Shown piece after piece: positions 1 to 10,174 of a DNA stretch of 58,093 nucleotides. The stretch's first letter is position 1; every line of letters starts with the position of its first letter. Location: the NCBI RefSeq assembly GCF_016429155.1, contig NZ_JAELUC010000018.1, positions 1-58,093 on the forward strand, written 5' to 3'. The notes under the pieces are model-generated. The model made no database searches. It saw only the letters and a list, made by a program, of their open reading frames with translations, and was not told the DNA's origin. The stretch comes from Pedobacter sp. ASV12. GTDB lineage: Bacteria; Bacteroidota; Bacteroidia; Sphingobacteriales; Sphingobacteriaceae. The translations under genes were made by a program, and so were the position numbers.

Positions 1-76
<76 letters not shown>

Positions 77-1978
77 GTATTCATCTGGTGCGTACATAGA
101 CTTGGAAAGGTCGATGATGCTCTTTACCAAAAGGGTTTTTCCTTCCGCTACAAAGCTGATGCTGAACGATCCTTTATTGTCTGGCAATTTATAGATCATG
201 CTTTTAGGAAGCTTGTCTATTTCATATTCATCCGGAAAGCTTACCGTAATGCGGTAGTTTTCTTTGAATGGATAGGCAAAATCTACCGGAAATAAGCGTT
301 GTTCGTGTTTAAACAGGTTTTCCTTGGTGCGCTCGAACAGCAGTGGTGTAAAATAAACCAGGTTGCCCGCTTCTTCCACATTATCCTCAATCTCTACATC
401 CATCGATTCTGTAAGGAGTTCATCAAGGTTGTCGAGGTTGTCTATCTTGTAGTTTTTCAGCTCCAGTCCGTTTTTATCCTTCTTAAAGTTCTTCAAGAAC
501 TCAGTTTCGTTATTGGTTGTTCTGTACTTGTCTCTCAGGTTCAGTGCCGAATAGCCCCTAGAATACTGGCTCAGTTTTCCCTTGAGCTTGTTTTCCTTGT
601 CGAGGGTCAGCGTATAGTTGAACACCTTTTCGCTCGCCATGGTAGGCTCTGTTGCAATCCATGCGCCCACACCGTTTTTCATATCGATGGCAAAGCCGGT
701 GTGGTTCAGGTTTTCGTAGCTGATCAGGCCTACGGGCATGTCTTTGTCAGTAGCATCCAAGAGTACGTTTTTGTTGTTTGCCACGATGCAGACAATGACG
801 TTGTTGAATTTAGAGATGATAGGATAGCCTGGATGTATGCCATTGTCTCTGGTACTCAATAAAACAGCATAAGCCTGTATCTTGGCTTCATTTAACAGGC
901 TGAGCAAGCTCAGGTTAATGTCGCCCGATGTTCCCGATTTCTTTTCAAAAATCGCTTTTGGGTTGCTTGCCGAAGCATAGAAGCTGTATTCGTCATTCCA
1001 TTTTAAATTGTTCTTCACATAATTAAAAATCAGTGTAGCCATGGTTAACGTATCCTGCTCGCCCTTTAAGATGCCTAGCAGCACAGATTTGGCATAAGAA
1101 TTCTTGTTTACGAAACCGCCAATGTTTTCGTCTTCTTTCAGCTCGACAATTATTTTCGGCCAGGTGCTGCTAAAGTCCTTGTACATTTCACCTGGAAAGC
1201 GAGTAGCCTGCAGCTCAAAATCTACGGAAGGAATATAATCGTCGAGAGTGGTAATGTAGGCTTCGCTTCTTAAGGCCGGTACATTTTCCATGGCATACTG
1301 GTCGTATTTGGCCGTAGCACTCAATGTGCCGTAGGTAGCATTCACATCTTCATGCTTGGTCTGCTTTACTTGCAGGTTGCCTGAGAAATTGCTTTTGTAT
1401 ACAAAATACTCTGGTATTTTAACATTGTACTCTGTATAAAGGGTAGGGATGTTGCTTTGGAAGCTCCAGCCGCGCAGGTTAAAAATAAACGGCGACCTGA
1501 TGGTGTATTTATATTCGATGATTGAACCTTCCTTTACGTTGGGCAAGGTAAATTTCTTGTAGGTAAAGGTTTTGGTCAGTTCTTCGGTAAACTTGGCATC
1601 CTTGGTCAGTTTGCTGGTTACCATTTTCCCGTCAACCATGTTATAGGTAGCGGCATCCATATTCAGCAAGACTTCCTTGCTGCTTCCTGCGCCACGGAGA
1701 CCAATTTTATAGTTGGCCAGGTCGTAGCCATTTTTGTTAAGCACTTTGTAGCGCACATGCTTTTCGAAAATATAGACAAAGCCTCCCGGACCGATGTCAA
1801 AATAACAGTTGCCTACATCGAACAGCTTGATGGCCGATGAAGCAGTATCTGCGCCTGGAGCCTTGGCATTAAAATCTTCGGGAGCAATTTTTCCGAACTT
1901 GAATTCTTTTTTTTGGGCATAGCCAACCAGATGGGACAAAGTGATCCCTAACAGAAATAGGAGAGCTTTAATTTTCAT
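77..1978 (-). CDS. DUF3857/transglutaminase-like secreted protein, C-terminus cut by contig end
   Basis: The visible 634 residues start with a signal peptide (Lys-rich N-end, hydrophobic core, cleavage near GYA-QKK). An N-terminal DUF3857-type beta domain follows (about 40-260) and then a transglutaminase-like core (about 300-430) with the segment KSGTSGDINLSLLSLLNEA. The position where catalytic transglutaminases carry cysteine is Ser/Thr here, so the core is probably non-catalytic; many Bacteroidota members of this family look the same. The C-terminal beta region is incomplete because the gene runs into adapter sequence at 77; the apparent ending SLIHI is adapter-derived. Likely periplasmic or surface-located; the substrate is unknown. 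It is divergent from guaB. Family assignment is firm, function is not. Confidence 0.85.
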
Positions 1979-2185
1979 AGTTTGATTTATCTTGTTGCAA
2001 TGATAGAAACATTTTCATAAGTTTTAAAAAAAACTGATGAATATTTGATTGGACTTTAAAGCAATGTCGTATTTGCCTCTATTGATAGGGAGGAACCATC
2101 ATCGACTAGCAAGTCTAATTAAAGATTCTGGAGCTTTTTAACCTTACAAAACACAATCATATTTTTATATTGAAAGATTATATTG

Positions 2186-2193
2186 TATCTTTG
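2186..2193 (+). promoter_or_regulatory. Probable guaB -7 element (TATCTTTG)
   Basis: TATCTTTG matches the Bacteroidota -7 consensus TAnnTTTG and lies 32 bp before the guaB ATG. A convincing TTG/TTTG -33 element at the usual distance is not seen; there is only a T-rich stretch at 2162-2166. Confidence 0.55.
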
Positions 2194-2225
2194 CCCGGCA
2201 AATAATAATTCTTAATTTATTTGCT

Positions 2226-3695
2226 ATGCAACTCGATCCCCAAAAATTTATTGCAACTGGTTTAACCTACGACGACGTGCTTTTGGTGCCGTCTTATTCG
2301 GAGATTTTGCCCCGTGAAGTGAATACATCCACTTTCTTGACCAAGAAAATCAAGCTGAACGTTCCCTTGGTTTCGGCCGCCATGGATACCGTTACAGAGG
2401 CGGCATTGGCCATTGCCATTGCGCAAAATGGCGGACTTGGCATGTTGCACAAAAATATGACGATTGAAAGACAAGCCGAAGAAGTGCGCAAAGTAAAGCG
2501 CTCGGAAAGCGGCATGATCCAAGATCCGGTTACTTTGTTGGAGCACTCGATTGTAGCAGATGCCTTTAAGATCATGAAAGAGCATAAAATTGGTGGCATT
2601 CCGGTGGTAAGCAGCGATAATAAATTGGTAGGGATCATTACCAATCGCGATCTCCGTTTCCAAAAGGACATGAACAAGCCAATTGCCGAGGTGATGACCA
2701 AGCATAACCTCATTGTGGCGCCAGAGGGAACAACTTTGCTACAAGCCGAAGAAATCCTGCAAAACCACAAAATCGAGAAGTTGCCTGTGGTCAATAACGA
2801 GGGCTACCTAAGCGGATTGATCACTTTTAAAGATATCCAAAAAGTAAAAAATTACCCGGCTGCCTGTAAAGACGAAAAAGGCCGGCTAAGAGTAGGCGCA
2901 GCCGTAGGCGTTACTGCTGATACCTTGCTTCGTGTAGATGCTTTGGTAAAAGCCGGGGTTGATGTTATTGCCATTGATACGGCACACGGCCATTCAAAAG
3001 GCGTAATCGATAAATTGAAGGAAGTAAAAGCCAAATATCCAGACCTGCAGGTAATTGCCGGTAACATTGCCACCGGTGCAGCCGCCAAGGCCTTGGCCGA
3101 AGCAGGTGCCGATGCCGTAAAAGTAGGAATTGGACCAGGTTCTATCTGTACTACCCGTATTATCGCCGGTGTAGGCGTACCACAGCTATATGCGGTTTTC
3201 GAGTGCGCCAAAGCGCTCAAAGGGACTGGCGTTCCGGTTATTGCCGACGGTGGAATTAAACATACCGGCGATATTTCTAAAGCCATAGCAGCTGGTGCAA
3301 GTACTGTAATGGCAGGCTCGCTGTTTGCAGGAGTGGAAGAATCGCCAGGTGAAACCATTATTTACGAAGGCCGTAAGTTCAAGTCTTATCGTGGCATGGG
3401 CTCTATCGAAGCCATGGAGCAAGGCTCGAAAGACCGTTATTTCCAAGATGTAGAAGATGATATCAAAAAACTGGTACCAGAAGGCATTGTTGGCCGCGTT
3501 CCTTTTAAAGGCACTTTGGCCGAAGTGATGTATCAATATGTTGGTGGCTTGCGTGCCAGTATGGGTTACTGTGGGGCTGCAACCATCGAAGCTTTGCAGG
3601 AAGCGCAGTTTGTACAGATTACGGCTGCCGGCATGAGGGAAAGTCACCCGCACGATATTACCATTACCAAAGAAGCACCAAACTACAGCAGATAG
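2226..3695 (+). CDS. guaB: Inosine-5'-monophosphate dehydrogenase
   Basis: A full-length 489-residue IMP dehydrogenase, which oxidises IMP to XMP with NAD+ in the cytosol, the committed step of GMP synthesis. The TIM barrel begins with [16 protein letters not shown] and is interrupted by two CBS domains (roughly residues 95-205; GGIPVV and EKLPVVN are typical CBS strands). The active-site loop [11 protein letters not shown] carries the catalytic cysteine at residue 308, and the flap RGMGSIEAM follows. Length and ends match the family. It is monocistronic: its own -7 element lies upstream and a strong terminator follows 24 bases after the stop. Confidence 0.98.
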   Translation: MQLDPQKFIATGLTYDDVLLVPSYSEILPREVNTSTFLTKKIKLNVPLVSAAMDTVTEAALAIAIAQNGGLGMLHKNMTIERQAEEVRKVKRSESGMIQDPVTLLEHSIVADAFKIMKEHKIGGIPVVSSDNKLVGIITNRDLRFQKDMNKPIAEVMTKHNLIVAPEGTTLLQAEEILQNHKIEKLPVVNNEGYLSGLITFKDIQKVKNYPAACKDEKGRLRVGAAVGVTADTLLRVDALVKAGVDVIAIDTAHGHSKGVIDKLKEVKAKYPDLQVIAGNIATGAAAKALAEAGADAVKVGIGPGSICTTRIIAGVGVPQLYAVFECAKALKGTGVPVIADGGIKHTGDISKAIAAGASTVMAGSLFAGVEESPGETIIYEGRKFKSYRGMGSIEAMEQGSKDRYFQDVEDDIKKLVPEGIVGRVPFKGTLAEVMYQYVGGLRASMGYCGAATIEALQEAQFVQITAAGMRESHPHDITITKEAPNYSR

Positions 3696-3718
3696 TAGGC
3701 ATTACATTATATTGAAAG

Positions 3719-3746
3719 GAGCATCGCATATCGATGCTCTTTTTTT
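3719..3746 (+). terminator. Rho-independent terminator of guaB
   Basis: Perfect 8-bp stem GAGCATCG / CGATGCTC with a 5-nt loop, followed by seven T residues. Confidence 0.9.
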
Positions 3747-3829
3747 GAAATAATGCTAAACAATAAGGTGGTTGCTGTGGAATTTTGTTCTGTTGAAACG
3801 ATTTTTTTTAATAAAATTCAGTATAAAAT

Positions 3830-3859
3830 TTTGTTGTTGGCTTTTTTAAAATATATTTG
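3830..3859 (+). promoter_or_regulatory. Bacteroidota-type promoter for the TonB receptor
   Basis: TTTG at 3830-3833, an 18-bp spacer, and TATATTTG at 3852-3859 match the -33 TTTG / -7 TAnnTTTG pattern. The receptor ATG lies about 58 bp downstream. Confidence 0.7.
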
Positions 3860-3917
3860 TCTACTTAATCTATAGATATTATATATTTTTAAAACCATCT
3901 TTACATCATCATGCTTT

Positions 3918-6848
3918 ATGAAACATCATTACTCCCTTTTTAAACTTACGTTTTTGCTGTTCCTCTTCGTCGCGCCGGTGCTGGCCTGGGCACAAGGCAA
4001 TAATTTTATCGAAGTGAGCGGCCATATCATCGATAAGGAAAACAAACAATCTTTGACAGGCATCAACGTATTGATCAAAGGCACAGTGAACGGGGTAGCC
4101 ACCGATTCGCAGGGAAAGTTTACCTTAAAAACCAAAGCCAAATATCCCTTCACCCTGGTTTTTTCGGCTGTCGGCTTCGAAACCCAGGAATTTGAGGTTT
4201 CAAGTCCCAATTCGGTACTCAACATTGAGCTGGTTACCCAAACGCTCTTGGGCAAAGAAGTCGTTGTTACCGCATCAAGGGTAGAAGAGAATATCCTTAA
4301 ATCGCCGGTTGCCATAGAAAAGCTCGACATCAGGGCCATCCGCGAATCGCCTGCTCCCAGCTTCTACGATGCTTTGGAAAATGTAAAAGGCGTACAGATG
4401 ACTACCTCGAGCATTACCTTTAAAATACCCAATACCCGTGGTTTCAATATTCCTAACAATTTTCGTTTTGTGCAGCTGGTTGATGGCATCGATATGCAGG
4501 CCGCTACCTTGGGCGTACCGTTGGGCAATGCCATTGGACCAACAGAATTGGATATTGCCAGCGTAGAAATTACGCCAGGGGCAGCTTCTGCATTATATGG
4601 CATGAATGCCATTAATGGTATGGCTAATTTGCTTACAAAGAGTCCGTTTTTGTACCAAGGGCTAAGTTTTTACCAAAAAACAGGGATCAACCATGTAGGC
4701 GGCACAGGCAGAGAGTTGAGCAACCTCACCGAAACAGCCTTTCGCTATGCCAAGGCCTTCAACAATAAGTTTGCCTTTAAAGTCAATTTTAGCTACCTGA
4801 GGGGCACCGATTGGTTGGCCGATACCAAGACCAACCAAAATCCGAACAACCTGAATACCGCCAATCCATCGTTCCCAGAGCTCAATGCCGACGCAGACAA
4901 TCCGGCCTACGACGCCTGGAACAAGTATGGCGACGATAGCGGGAGCAATGCCGTAACCTTAACGGGCCTCACCATTCCGGGCCATAGCGGAAGCCAGAGC
5001 ATTATTGTAAGACGTACCGGCTATTGGGAAAAAGATGTGGTAAAACCCACTGTTGATAACCTTAAATTCGATGCCTCCCTGCACTACCGTTTGGGCGACA
5101 ATGCAGAACTTTCTTACGGCTACCGCATTGGCAAAATGGATGGGGTCTTTCAGCGTGGCAACAAAATCCAGTTAGACAATGTTGTTGTGCAGAACCATAA
5201 ATTGGAGCTCAAAGGATCCAATTATTTTGTGAGAACCTATGTTTCTTTAGAAAATACCGGCGATTCTTACAACATCAAACCCTTGGTTGATAATTTAGAC
5301 ATCACCAGCGGAGGTACCAACAGCGTTTGGGGTGCCAAATACAAAACGGCGCTGCAAAATGCACTGAACAATAGTGCTTCGTTGGCAGATGCCTTGCGCA
5401 TTGGGCGTACGGCTGCCGATGCCAGCAGGGTAGTGCCGGGTACACCGGCTTTCGAAGAGTTGAAAAATACCATTATCGCCATCAATAACTGGGACCATAA
5501 GGCCGTAGTTGGTGGCGATGCACCCGCAACAGGCGGCGCTTGGTTGAGCCAAAAAAGCCATACTTACCATGCCGACGGCCAATTAGACCTGTCGCACAAA
5601 ACCAAGGTGTTTAACCTTTTGGTCGGTGCCGATGCCCGTATTTACGAAGTAGTGCCCGATGGCAACAACTTTGTCGATTTTAAAAGACCTGTTGCCGATA
5701 GAAACAAGCCTTTGCCCGATGGCAGTTTTGGCGACAATGTTTACTATAAAAAATTCGGTGCCTTTGCGCAAGTAACCAAAACCTTTTTCGAAGAAAAGCT
5801 GAAGCTGTTTGGCTCGTTGCGCCTCGATTACAATCCAGAGTTTACCGCCAAGCTCAACCCGAGGGTGGCAGCGGTTTATACGCTGGCCCAAAAGCATAAC
5901 TTCAGGGTATCTTTCCAGAACGGCTACCGTTTTCCGGCACTGTTCGAGGCTATTTCTTTTGTCAATAATGGTAACATCAGGCGTGTAGGAGGTTTGTCGT
6001 ATATTAATGAAGGATTGAATTACCTCGATAATTCCTACACCTTAAATTCGATCAACAGCTTTAATGCGGCGGTAAACAAAGATGTGGCGGGCGGATTAAC
6101 GACCAATGCCGCCGCGCTAAAAAACAGGAGCCTGCTCGAGGTTACCAATCTTTCGCCAACAAGGCCAGAACGTATCAATTCGTTCGAGTTTGGCTATAAA
6201 AGCGTATTGCTCGACAATAAGTTGGTGTTGGATATCGATGCTTACGTAAACCAGTACAACGGATTTCTGGGACAGGTAGAAGTGGCCGTGCCTTATGCTA
6301 CAGGCTTAAGTTCGCAGGTAAAGGTGGGTTCTGACGAAGCGGTGGTCGCCATGGTGCAATCGAACAGGAACACCCAGCAAACACGCTATAGGGTGTATAC
6401 CAATGCCAAAAACCAGTACAACAACTATGGTTCGTCTTTGGGGCTGACCTACAATTTCTATAGGCAATTTACCATAGCCGGAAATGTAAACTATAACGAT
6501 ATTTCGGAAAACAAGAGCAAAGATGTATTTGTAACTGGGTTTAATACGCCCAATTGGGCGACCAATATTTCTTTTGGCAATCGGGAAATCGTAAAGAATT
6601 TGGGCTTTAACGTATTGTGGAAATGGCAACAGTCCTTTTTGTGGGAAAGTCCCTTGGTTAATGGCCAAGTGCCGGCATTCCATACTTTCGATGCGCAGGT
6701 TACTTATCGCATCCCGCAAAACAAAGCCACCATTAAATTGGGTGGTACCAATATCTTCAACAAAAACTACGTGCAATATGCAGGCGGACCAACTTTGGGC
6801 GGACTTTATTATGTAGCCGTAACTTTCGATGGTTTGTTGGTGAAGTAG
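3918..6848 (+). CDS. TonB-dependent outer-membrane receptor with CarboxypepD_reg domain
   Basis: A 976-residue outer-membrane active-transport receptor. It has a signal peptide (to about residue 25, AWA-Q), then a carboxypeptidase-regulatory-like beta-sandwich (about 30-110; SGHIIDKENKQSLTGINVLI), a plug (about 120-235; VLNIELV.. to PGAASALYGMNAINGMANLLT, the usual end of a plug), and a 22-strand-type barrel ending in an aromatic strand (YYVAVTFDGLLVK). No SusD partner is adjacent, so it is not an obvious SusC/SusD glycan pair; the ligand cannot be read from the sequence. It has its own promoter and stands alone; the next gene starts after an inverted repeat. Confidence 0.92.
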   Translation: MKHHYSLFKLTFLLFLFVAPVLAWAQGNNFIEVSGHIIDKENKQSLTGINVLIKGTVNGVATDSQGKFTLKTKAKYPFTLVFSAVGFETQEFEVSSPNSVLNIELVTQTLLGKEVVVTASRVEENILKSPVAIEKLDIRAIRESPAPSFYDALENVKGVQMTTSSITFKIPNTRGFNIPNNFRFVQLVDGIDMQAATLGVPLGNAIGPTELDIASVEITPGAASALYGMNAINGMANLLTKSPFLYQGLSFYQKTGINHVGGTGRELSNLTETAFRYAKAFNNKFAFKVNFSYLRGTDWLADTKTNQNPNNLNTANPSFPELNADADNPAYDAWNKYGDDSGSNAVTLTGLTIPGHSGSQSIIVRRTGYWEKDVVKPTVDNLKFDASLHYRLGDNAELSYGYRIGKMDGVFQRGNKIQLDNVVVQNHKLELKGSNYFVRTYVSLENTGDSYNIKPLVDNLDITSGGTNSVWGAKYKTALQNALNNSASLADALRIGRTAADASRVVPGTPAFEELKNTIIAINNWDHKAVVGGDAPATGGAWLSQKSHTYHADGQLDLSHKTKVFNLLVGADARIYEVVPDGNNFVDFKRPVADRNKPLPDGSFGDNVYYKKFGAFAQVTKTFFEEKLKLFGSLRLDYNPEFTAKLNPRVAAVYTLAQKHNFRVSFQNGYRFPALFEAISFVNNGNIRRVGGLSYINEGLNYLDNSYTLNSINSFNAAVNKDVAGGLTTNAAALKNRSLLEVTNLSPTRPERINSFEFGYKSVLLDNKLVLDIDAYVNQYNGFLGQVEVAVPYATGLSSQVKVGSDEAVVAMVQSNRNTQQTRYRVYTNAKNQYNNYGSSLGLTYNFYRQFTIAGNVNYNDISENKSKDVFVTGFNTPNWATNISFGNREIVKNLGFNVLWKWQQSFLWESPLVNGQVPAFHTFDAQVTYRIPQNKATIKLGGTNIFNKNYVQYAGGPTLGGLYYVAVTFDGLLVK

Positions 6849-6857
6849 GTAGGGAGT

Positions 6858-6928
6858 GATGGTCCATAGCAGATGGTCTGGTCAATTGTTGATAAACCAC
6901 AGACTATTGTCACTTGCTATGGACTATC
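6858..6928. repeat. Intergenic inverted repeat between the TonB receptor and the LOG gene
   Basis: Arms GATGGTCCATAGCA (6858-6871) and TGCTATGGACTATC (6915-6928) pair at 13 of 14 positions; an inner GGTCTG / CAGAC pair nests inside. There is no T-tract, so it is not an ordinary terminator. The word GGTCTG...CAGACC also forms the palindromes of the repeat at 44.3-45.0 kb. Confidence 0.6.
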
Positions 6929-6939
6929 TACTATTTTCA

Positions 6940-6947
6940 TACTTTTG
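6940..6947 (+). promoter_or_regulatory. Probable -7 element of the LOG-family gene
   Basis: TACTTTTG fits TAnnTTTG, 17 bp before the chosen ATG at 6964. A TTG at 6914-6916 could serve as a loosely spaced -33 element (23 bp). The element supports the 6964 start over the upstream ATG at 6856. Confidence 0.5.
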
Positions 6948-6963
6948 TATCAAAATTGAAAAT

Positions 6964-7548
6964 ATGAAATCCATCTGCGTGTATTGCGGCTCAAACTTTA
7001 ATGGCGACCCTATCCTTCAAAAAGCGATAGAAGATTTGGCTCTTACCTTAGCCAACCAACAGATTACCTTGGTTTATGGTGGAGGAAGCGTAGGGGTAAT
7101 GGGTGTGCTGGCCGATCAGGTGCTCGAGCAGCAAGGCCAAGTGATTGGCGTTATCCCGCAGTTTTTGATGGATAAGGAAGTTGGCCATAAAGGATTGACG
7201 CAATTGATTGTTACCGAAAACATGCATCAACGCAAGCAAAAAATGGCCGATCTGTGCGATGGGTTTATCATTCTGCCTGGTGGTTTTGGCACTTTAGAAG
7301 AGTTTTTTGAAGTCTTAACCTGGTTGCAGCTCGGCTTGCATGCCAAACCGATAGGTGTATTGAACGTAAATGGCTTTTATGATCCGCTCTTTTTGCAGAT
7401 GGACGTTATGGTGCAGCACCGTTTCTTGAAGCAGGTTAACAGAGACTTGGTTTTTAATGAAACAGAAGCTCCTGTATTGGTCGAGAAAATGAAAAATTTT
7501 ACCGCCAAACCCGACGATGTTTGGTTCAGGGATAGAAATCTGGCCTAA
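6964..7548 (+). CDS. LOG-family protein (nucleotide 5'-monophosphate phosphoribohydrolase type)
   Basis: A 194-residue Rossmann-fold protein of the LOG/TIGR00730 family. Plant and bacterial members hydrolyse cytokinin riboside or AMP-type 5'-monophosphates to the free base. The diagnostic motifs are YGGGSVGVMG near residue 40 and PGGFGTLEEFFEV near residue 100, the latter supplying the catalytic Arg/Glu neighbourhood. I chose the ATG at 6964 because the family begins MKxICVYCGS; the 36 extra codons of the longer frame contain the inverted repeat and the promoter. It was formerly often annotated as a lysine decarboxylase; that name is wrong for this family. The substrate here is not determined. 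Confidence 0.9.
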   Translation: MKSICVYCGSNFNGDPILQKAIEDLALTLANQQITLVYGGGSVGVMGVLADQVLEQQGQVIGVIPQFLMDKEVGHKGLTQLIVTENMHQRKQKMADLCDGFIILPGGFGTLEEFFEVLTWLQLGLHAKPIGVLNVNGFYDPLFLQMDVMVQHRFLKQVNRDLVFNETEAPVLVEKMKNFTAKPDDVWFRDRNLA

Positions 7549-7551
7549 AGC

Positions 7552-8265
7552 CTACAGAAAGTTATCCTTGGTAATTTCCCAGGTCCAGGGTTTTTTAAAA
7601 TCGTTAAGGGTACGTAGGTCGGTAAAATACAGGACATCTTCGCTGGTGATGTTGGCGGCGTTCCGCGAAAACAAATTGCCGTTTATCTGTTTAAGCCTGC
7701 GGTCTATAAAATCGTAGGTTTTATCGCTCATTTCGCCAGAAGTAATGTTGTAATAGGTGTTGTTGGCCTTGATCAGCACCCATTGTTTATGCTGGTATTT
7801 AAATTCATAAGCCAATTTCCAGCGCCAGTCGTTGCCTCCTTCAAACAGCAGGTTCAAGGTGTTGTTTTTAATGCGCAATTCCTTAAAGGGTTCGCCCAAG
7901 GCACCGCCTTCTTCAGATCGGAGGATGAAGTTGTTGTTTTGCAAAACCAACTGATAGCCACTGGATGGCTGCTGCCTAAAAAAGATGGCCAGGATGCGCG
8001 GTTTTTGAAACTCCTTGATCAATTCGGTTTCGCTATCGCCATAGGCTCTTCTTTCGGTAACCGGAAAATTGTATTCCAGCACCAATGCCATATCCTCAAG
8101 GCCATCATTATTCAGGTCGCCGTAGGCCGTATCAATGGCTTTCCAGTTATTTGGAACAAAGGTGCCAATGGTTTTGCCCTTCGCAGCCAGTTTGGGATAG
8201 CTGAAGTTTTGTGCCGTGGCCCATTGAAAGCAGCAGATACAAAAAATTAAAATCAGGTAGCGCAT
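7552..8265 (-). CDS. Secreted protein of unknown function with an FG-GAP-like calcium motif
   Basis: A 237-residue protein with a signal peptide (MRYLILIFCICCFQWATA-Q). I start at 8265 because the longer frame adds only six residues before this clean signal. Near residue 45 the sequence AYGDLNNDGLEDMALVLE fits the D-x-N-x-D-G-x-x-D calcium loop of FG-GAP/VCBS repeats; only one copy is visible. The C-terminal half is beta-rich (WRWKLAYEFKYQHKQWVLI). No enzyme signature is seen. It is convergent with the LOG gene (3-bp gap) and divergent from the carboxylase. A loosely similar loop occurs in the lipoprotein at 15757. Confidence 0.75.
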   Translation of the reverse strand: MRYLILIFCICCFQWATAQNFSYPKLAAKGKTIGTFVPNNWKAIDTAYGDLNNDGLEDMALVLEYNFPVTERRAYGDSETELIKEFQKPRILAIFFRQQPSSGYQLVLQNNNFILRSEEGGALGEPFKELRIKNNTLNLLFEGGNDWRWKLAYEFKYQHKQWVLIKANNTYYNITSGEMSDKTYDFIDRRLKQINGNLFSRNAANITSEDVLYFTDLRTLNDFKKPWTWEITKDNFL

Positions 8266-8434
8266 CTTTAGTAAAACGTTCAAAAATTCAAATTAGCATG
8301 TAAGCGTTCCTAAACTAAATACCAAACAGGGTTTTAGTTTTAAGAATATAGCCGCTAACTTGCTCGCCTGAACCTTGCTCGATTAAAGTTTGATCGGCGA
8401 AGGCCTCATCTAACCAAATCAATAAACAATATAG

Positions 8435-10063
8435 ATGAACATAGAATTCAACAAAAACGAAGATGCAAATAAGCAGCTGGTGTACGAATTAAAGACCAGG
8501 CTTAAAACAATATATAGTGGCGGTGGAGAGAAAAATGCCCAAAAGCAAAAAGAAAAGGGCAAAATGCTGGCTCGAGAGCGCATCAAATACCTGATAGACG
8601 ACGATCGCGAATTCTTGGAACTGGCTGCCTTTGCTGCCGATGGCATGTATGCCGCAGAAGGCGGTTGCCCGAGTGCCGGCGTAGTAGCCGGAATTGGCTA
8701 TGTGTCGGGCAGGCAATGCATGATTGTGGCCAACGATGCCACCGTAAAAGCCGGTGCCTGGTTCCCGATGACGGCTAAAAAGAACCTGAGGGCGCAGGAA
8801 ATTGCCATGGAAAACCGTTTGCCGATTATCTATTTGGTTGACAGCGCAGGTGTTTACCTACCTATGCAGGACGAAATTTTTCCAGACAAGGAACATTTTG
8901 GACGTATTTTCAGAAATAATGCTATCATGTCGTCGGAGGGTATCGTGCAGATCGCGGCTATTATGGGGTCTTGCGTAGCAGGAGGAGCCTATCTGCCCAT
9001 CATGAGCGATGAAGCCATGATTGTAGACGGCACGGGCTCTGTTTTCTTGGCAGGCTCTTACCTGGTTAAATCGGCCATTGGCGAAAGCGTTGACAACGAA
9101 ACACTGGGTGGCGCTACTACCCATTGCGAAATTTCGGGGGTTACCGATTATAAGCATCCGAATGATCAGGCTTGTTTAGACAGCATCCGCAACATCATGA
9201 GCATGTTAGGAGCACCACAACAAGCTGGCTTCGACAGGATAAAACCAGCCAGTCCAAAACTCAATGAGCAGGAAATTTATGGCATTTTGCCCGATAACAG
9301 GGAAAAACCTTACGAAATGAGGGATATTGTCCATCGTTTGGTCGACAACTCTGAATTTGAAGAATACAAGGCATTATATGGCCAGAGCATTGTTTGTGGC
9401 TTGGGCCGTATAGATGGCTGGGCTGTGGGCATTGTAGCCAACCAGCGCAACGTGGTGAAGTCTAAAAAGGGCGAAATGCAGTTTGGCGGTGTTATCTATT
9501 CCGATAGTGCCGATAAGGCTACCCGTTTCATTATGAACTGCAACCAAAAGAAAATACCGCTGGTGTTTTTGCAGGATGTAACCGGGTTTATGGTGGGTAG
9601 CAGGTCTGAACAGGGTGGCATTATCAAAGACGGCGCCAAGATGGTAAATGCAGTGGCCAATTCGGTTGTGCCTAAATTTACCATTGTGGTGGGTAATTCG
9701 TATGGGGCCGGCAATTACGCCATGTGCGGCAAGGCTTACGATCCGAGGCTTATTTATGCTTGGCCAAGTGCCAAAATTGCCGTAATGGGTGGTGCACAGG
9801 CTGCCAAGGTCTTGCTGCAGATTCAGCAGGCTTCGTCAAAGGCCAAGGAAGAAGTGGCCGATCCTGCAAAAGAGAACGAACTGCTCAAGCAGATTACCGA
9901 TCGCTATAACAGTCAAACTACGCCATATTATGCGGCCGCCAGGCTTTGGGTTGATGGAGTTATCGATCCCTTGGAAACCCGTAAGGTCATTTCGATGGGG
10001 ATCGAAGCTGCCAACCAATCGCCCATTACAAAACCATTTAACGTAGGGGTTATACAAACCTAA
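8435..10063 (+). CDS. Acyl-CoA carboxylase beta (carboxyltransferase) subunit, methylcrotonyl-CoA type
   Basis: A 542-residue biotin-dependent carboxyltransferase of the crotonase fold, in two halves. The N-half has an oxyanion segment GSCVAGGAYLPIM and the C-half GNSYGAGNYAMCGKAYDPR. Length and the segments IFPDKEHFGRIFRNNA and AVMGGAQAA resemble methylcrotonyl-CoA carboxylase beta (leucine catabolism) more than propionyl-CoA carboxylase, though the two are hard to separate by eye. It transfers carboxyl from carboxybiotin to the acyl-CoA in the cytosol. The biotin carboxylase/carrier subunit is not in this window, so the partner must be elsewhere. Confidence 0.88.
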   Translation: MNIEFNKNEDANKQLVYELKTRLKTIYSGGGEKNAQKQKEKGKMLARERIKYLIDDDREFLELAAFAADGMYAAEGGCPSAGVVAGIGYVSGRQCMIVANDATVKAGAWFPMTAKKNLRAQEIAMENRLPIIYLVDSAGVYLPMQDEIFPDKEHFGRIFRNNAIMSSEGIVQIAAIMGSCVAGGAYLPIMSDEAMIVDGTGSVFLAGSYLVKSAIGESVDNETLGGATTHCEISGVTDYKHPNDQACLDSIRNIMSMLGAPQQAGFDRIKPASPKLNEQEIYGILPDNREKPYEMRDIVHRLVDNSEFEEYKALYGQSIVCGLGRIDGWAVGIVANQRNVVKSKKGEMQFGGVIYSDSADKATRFIMNCNQKKIPLVFLQDVTGFMVGSRSEQGGIIKDGAKMVNAVANSVVPKFTIVVGNSYGAGNYAMCGKAYDPRLIYAWPSAKIAVMGGAQAAKVLLQIQQASSKAKEEVADPAKENELLKQITDRYNSQTTPYYAAARLWVDGVIDPLETRKVISMGIEAANQSPITKPFNVGVIQT

Positions 10064-10174
10064 TTTTTCGGAGGTGAGTAAGTATTGCTAACGGTTGGCA
10101 GGAAACATGGTCTTAAGGTCGTACCCCCGCCGATTTTTGAAAAATCACGATCGTTTTGTATATTGCTTTTGCAA

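Noticed and set aside
3918..6848. SusC/SusD polysaccharide-utilisation locus
   Set aside because: No SusD gene follows the receptor and no glycoside hydrolases are adjacent; the GH20 gene is 7 kb away with its own context.
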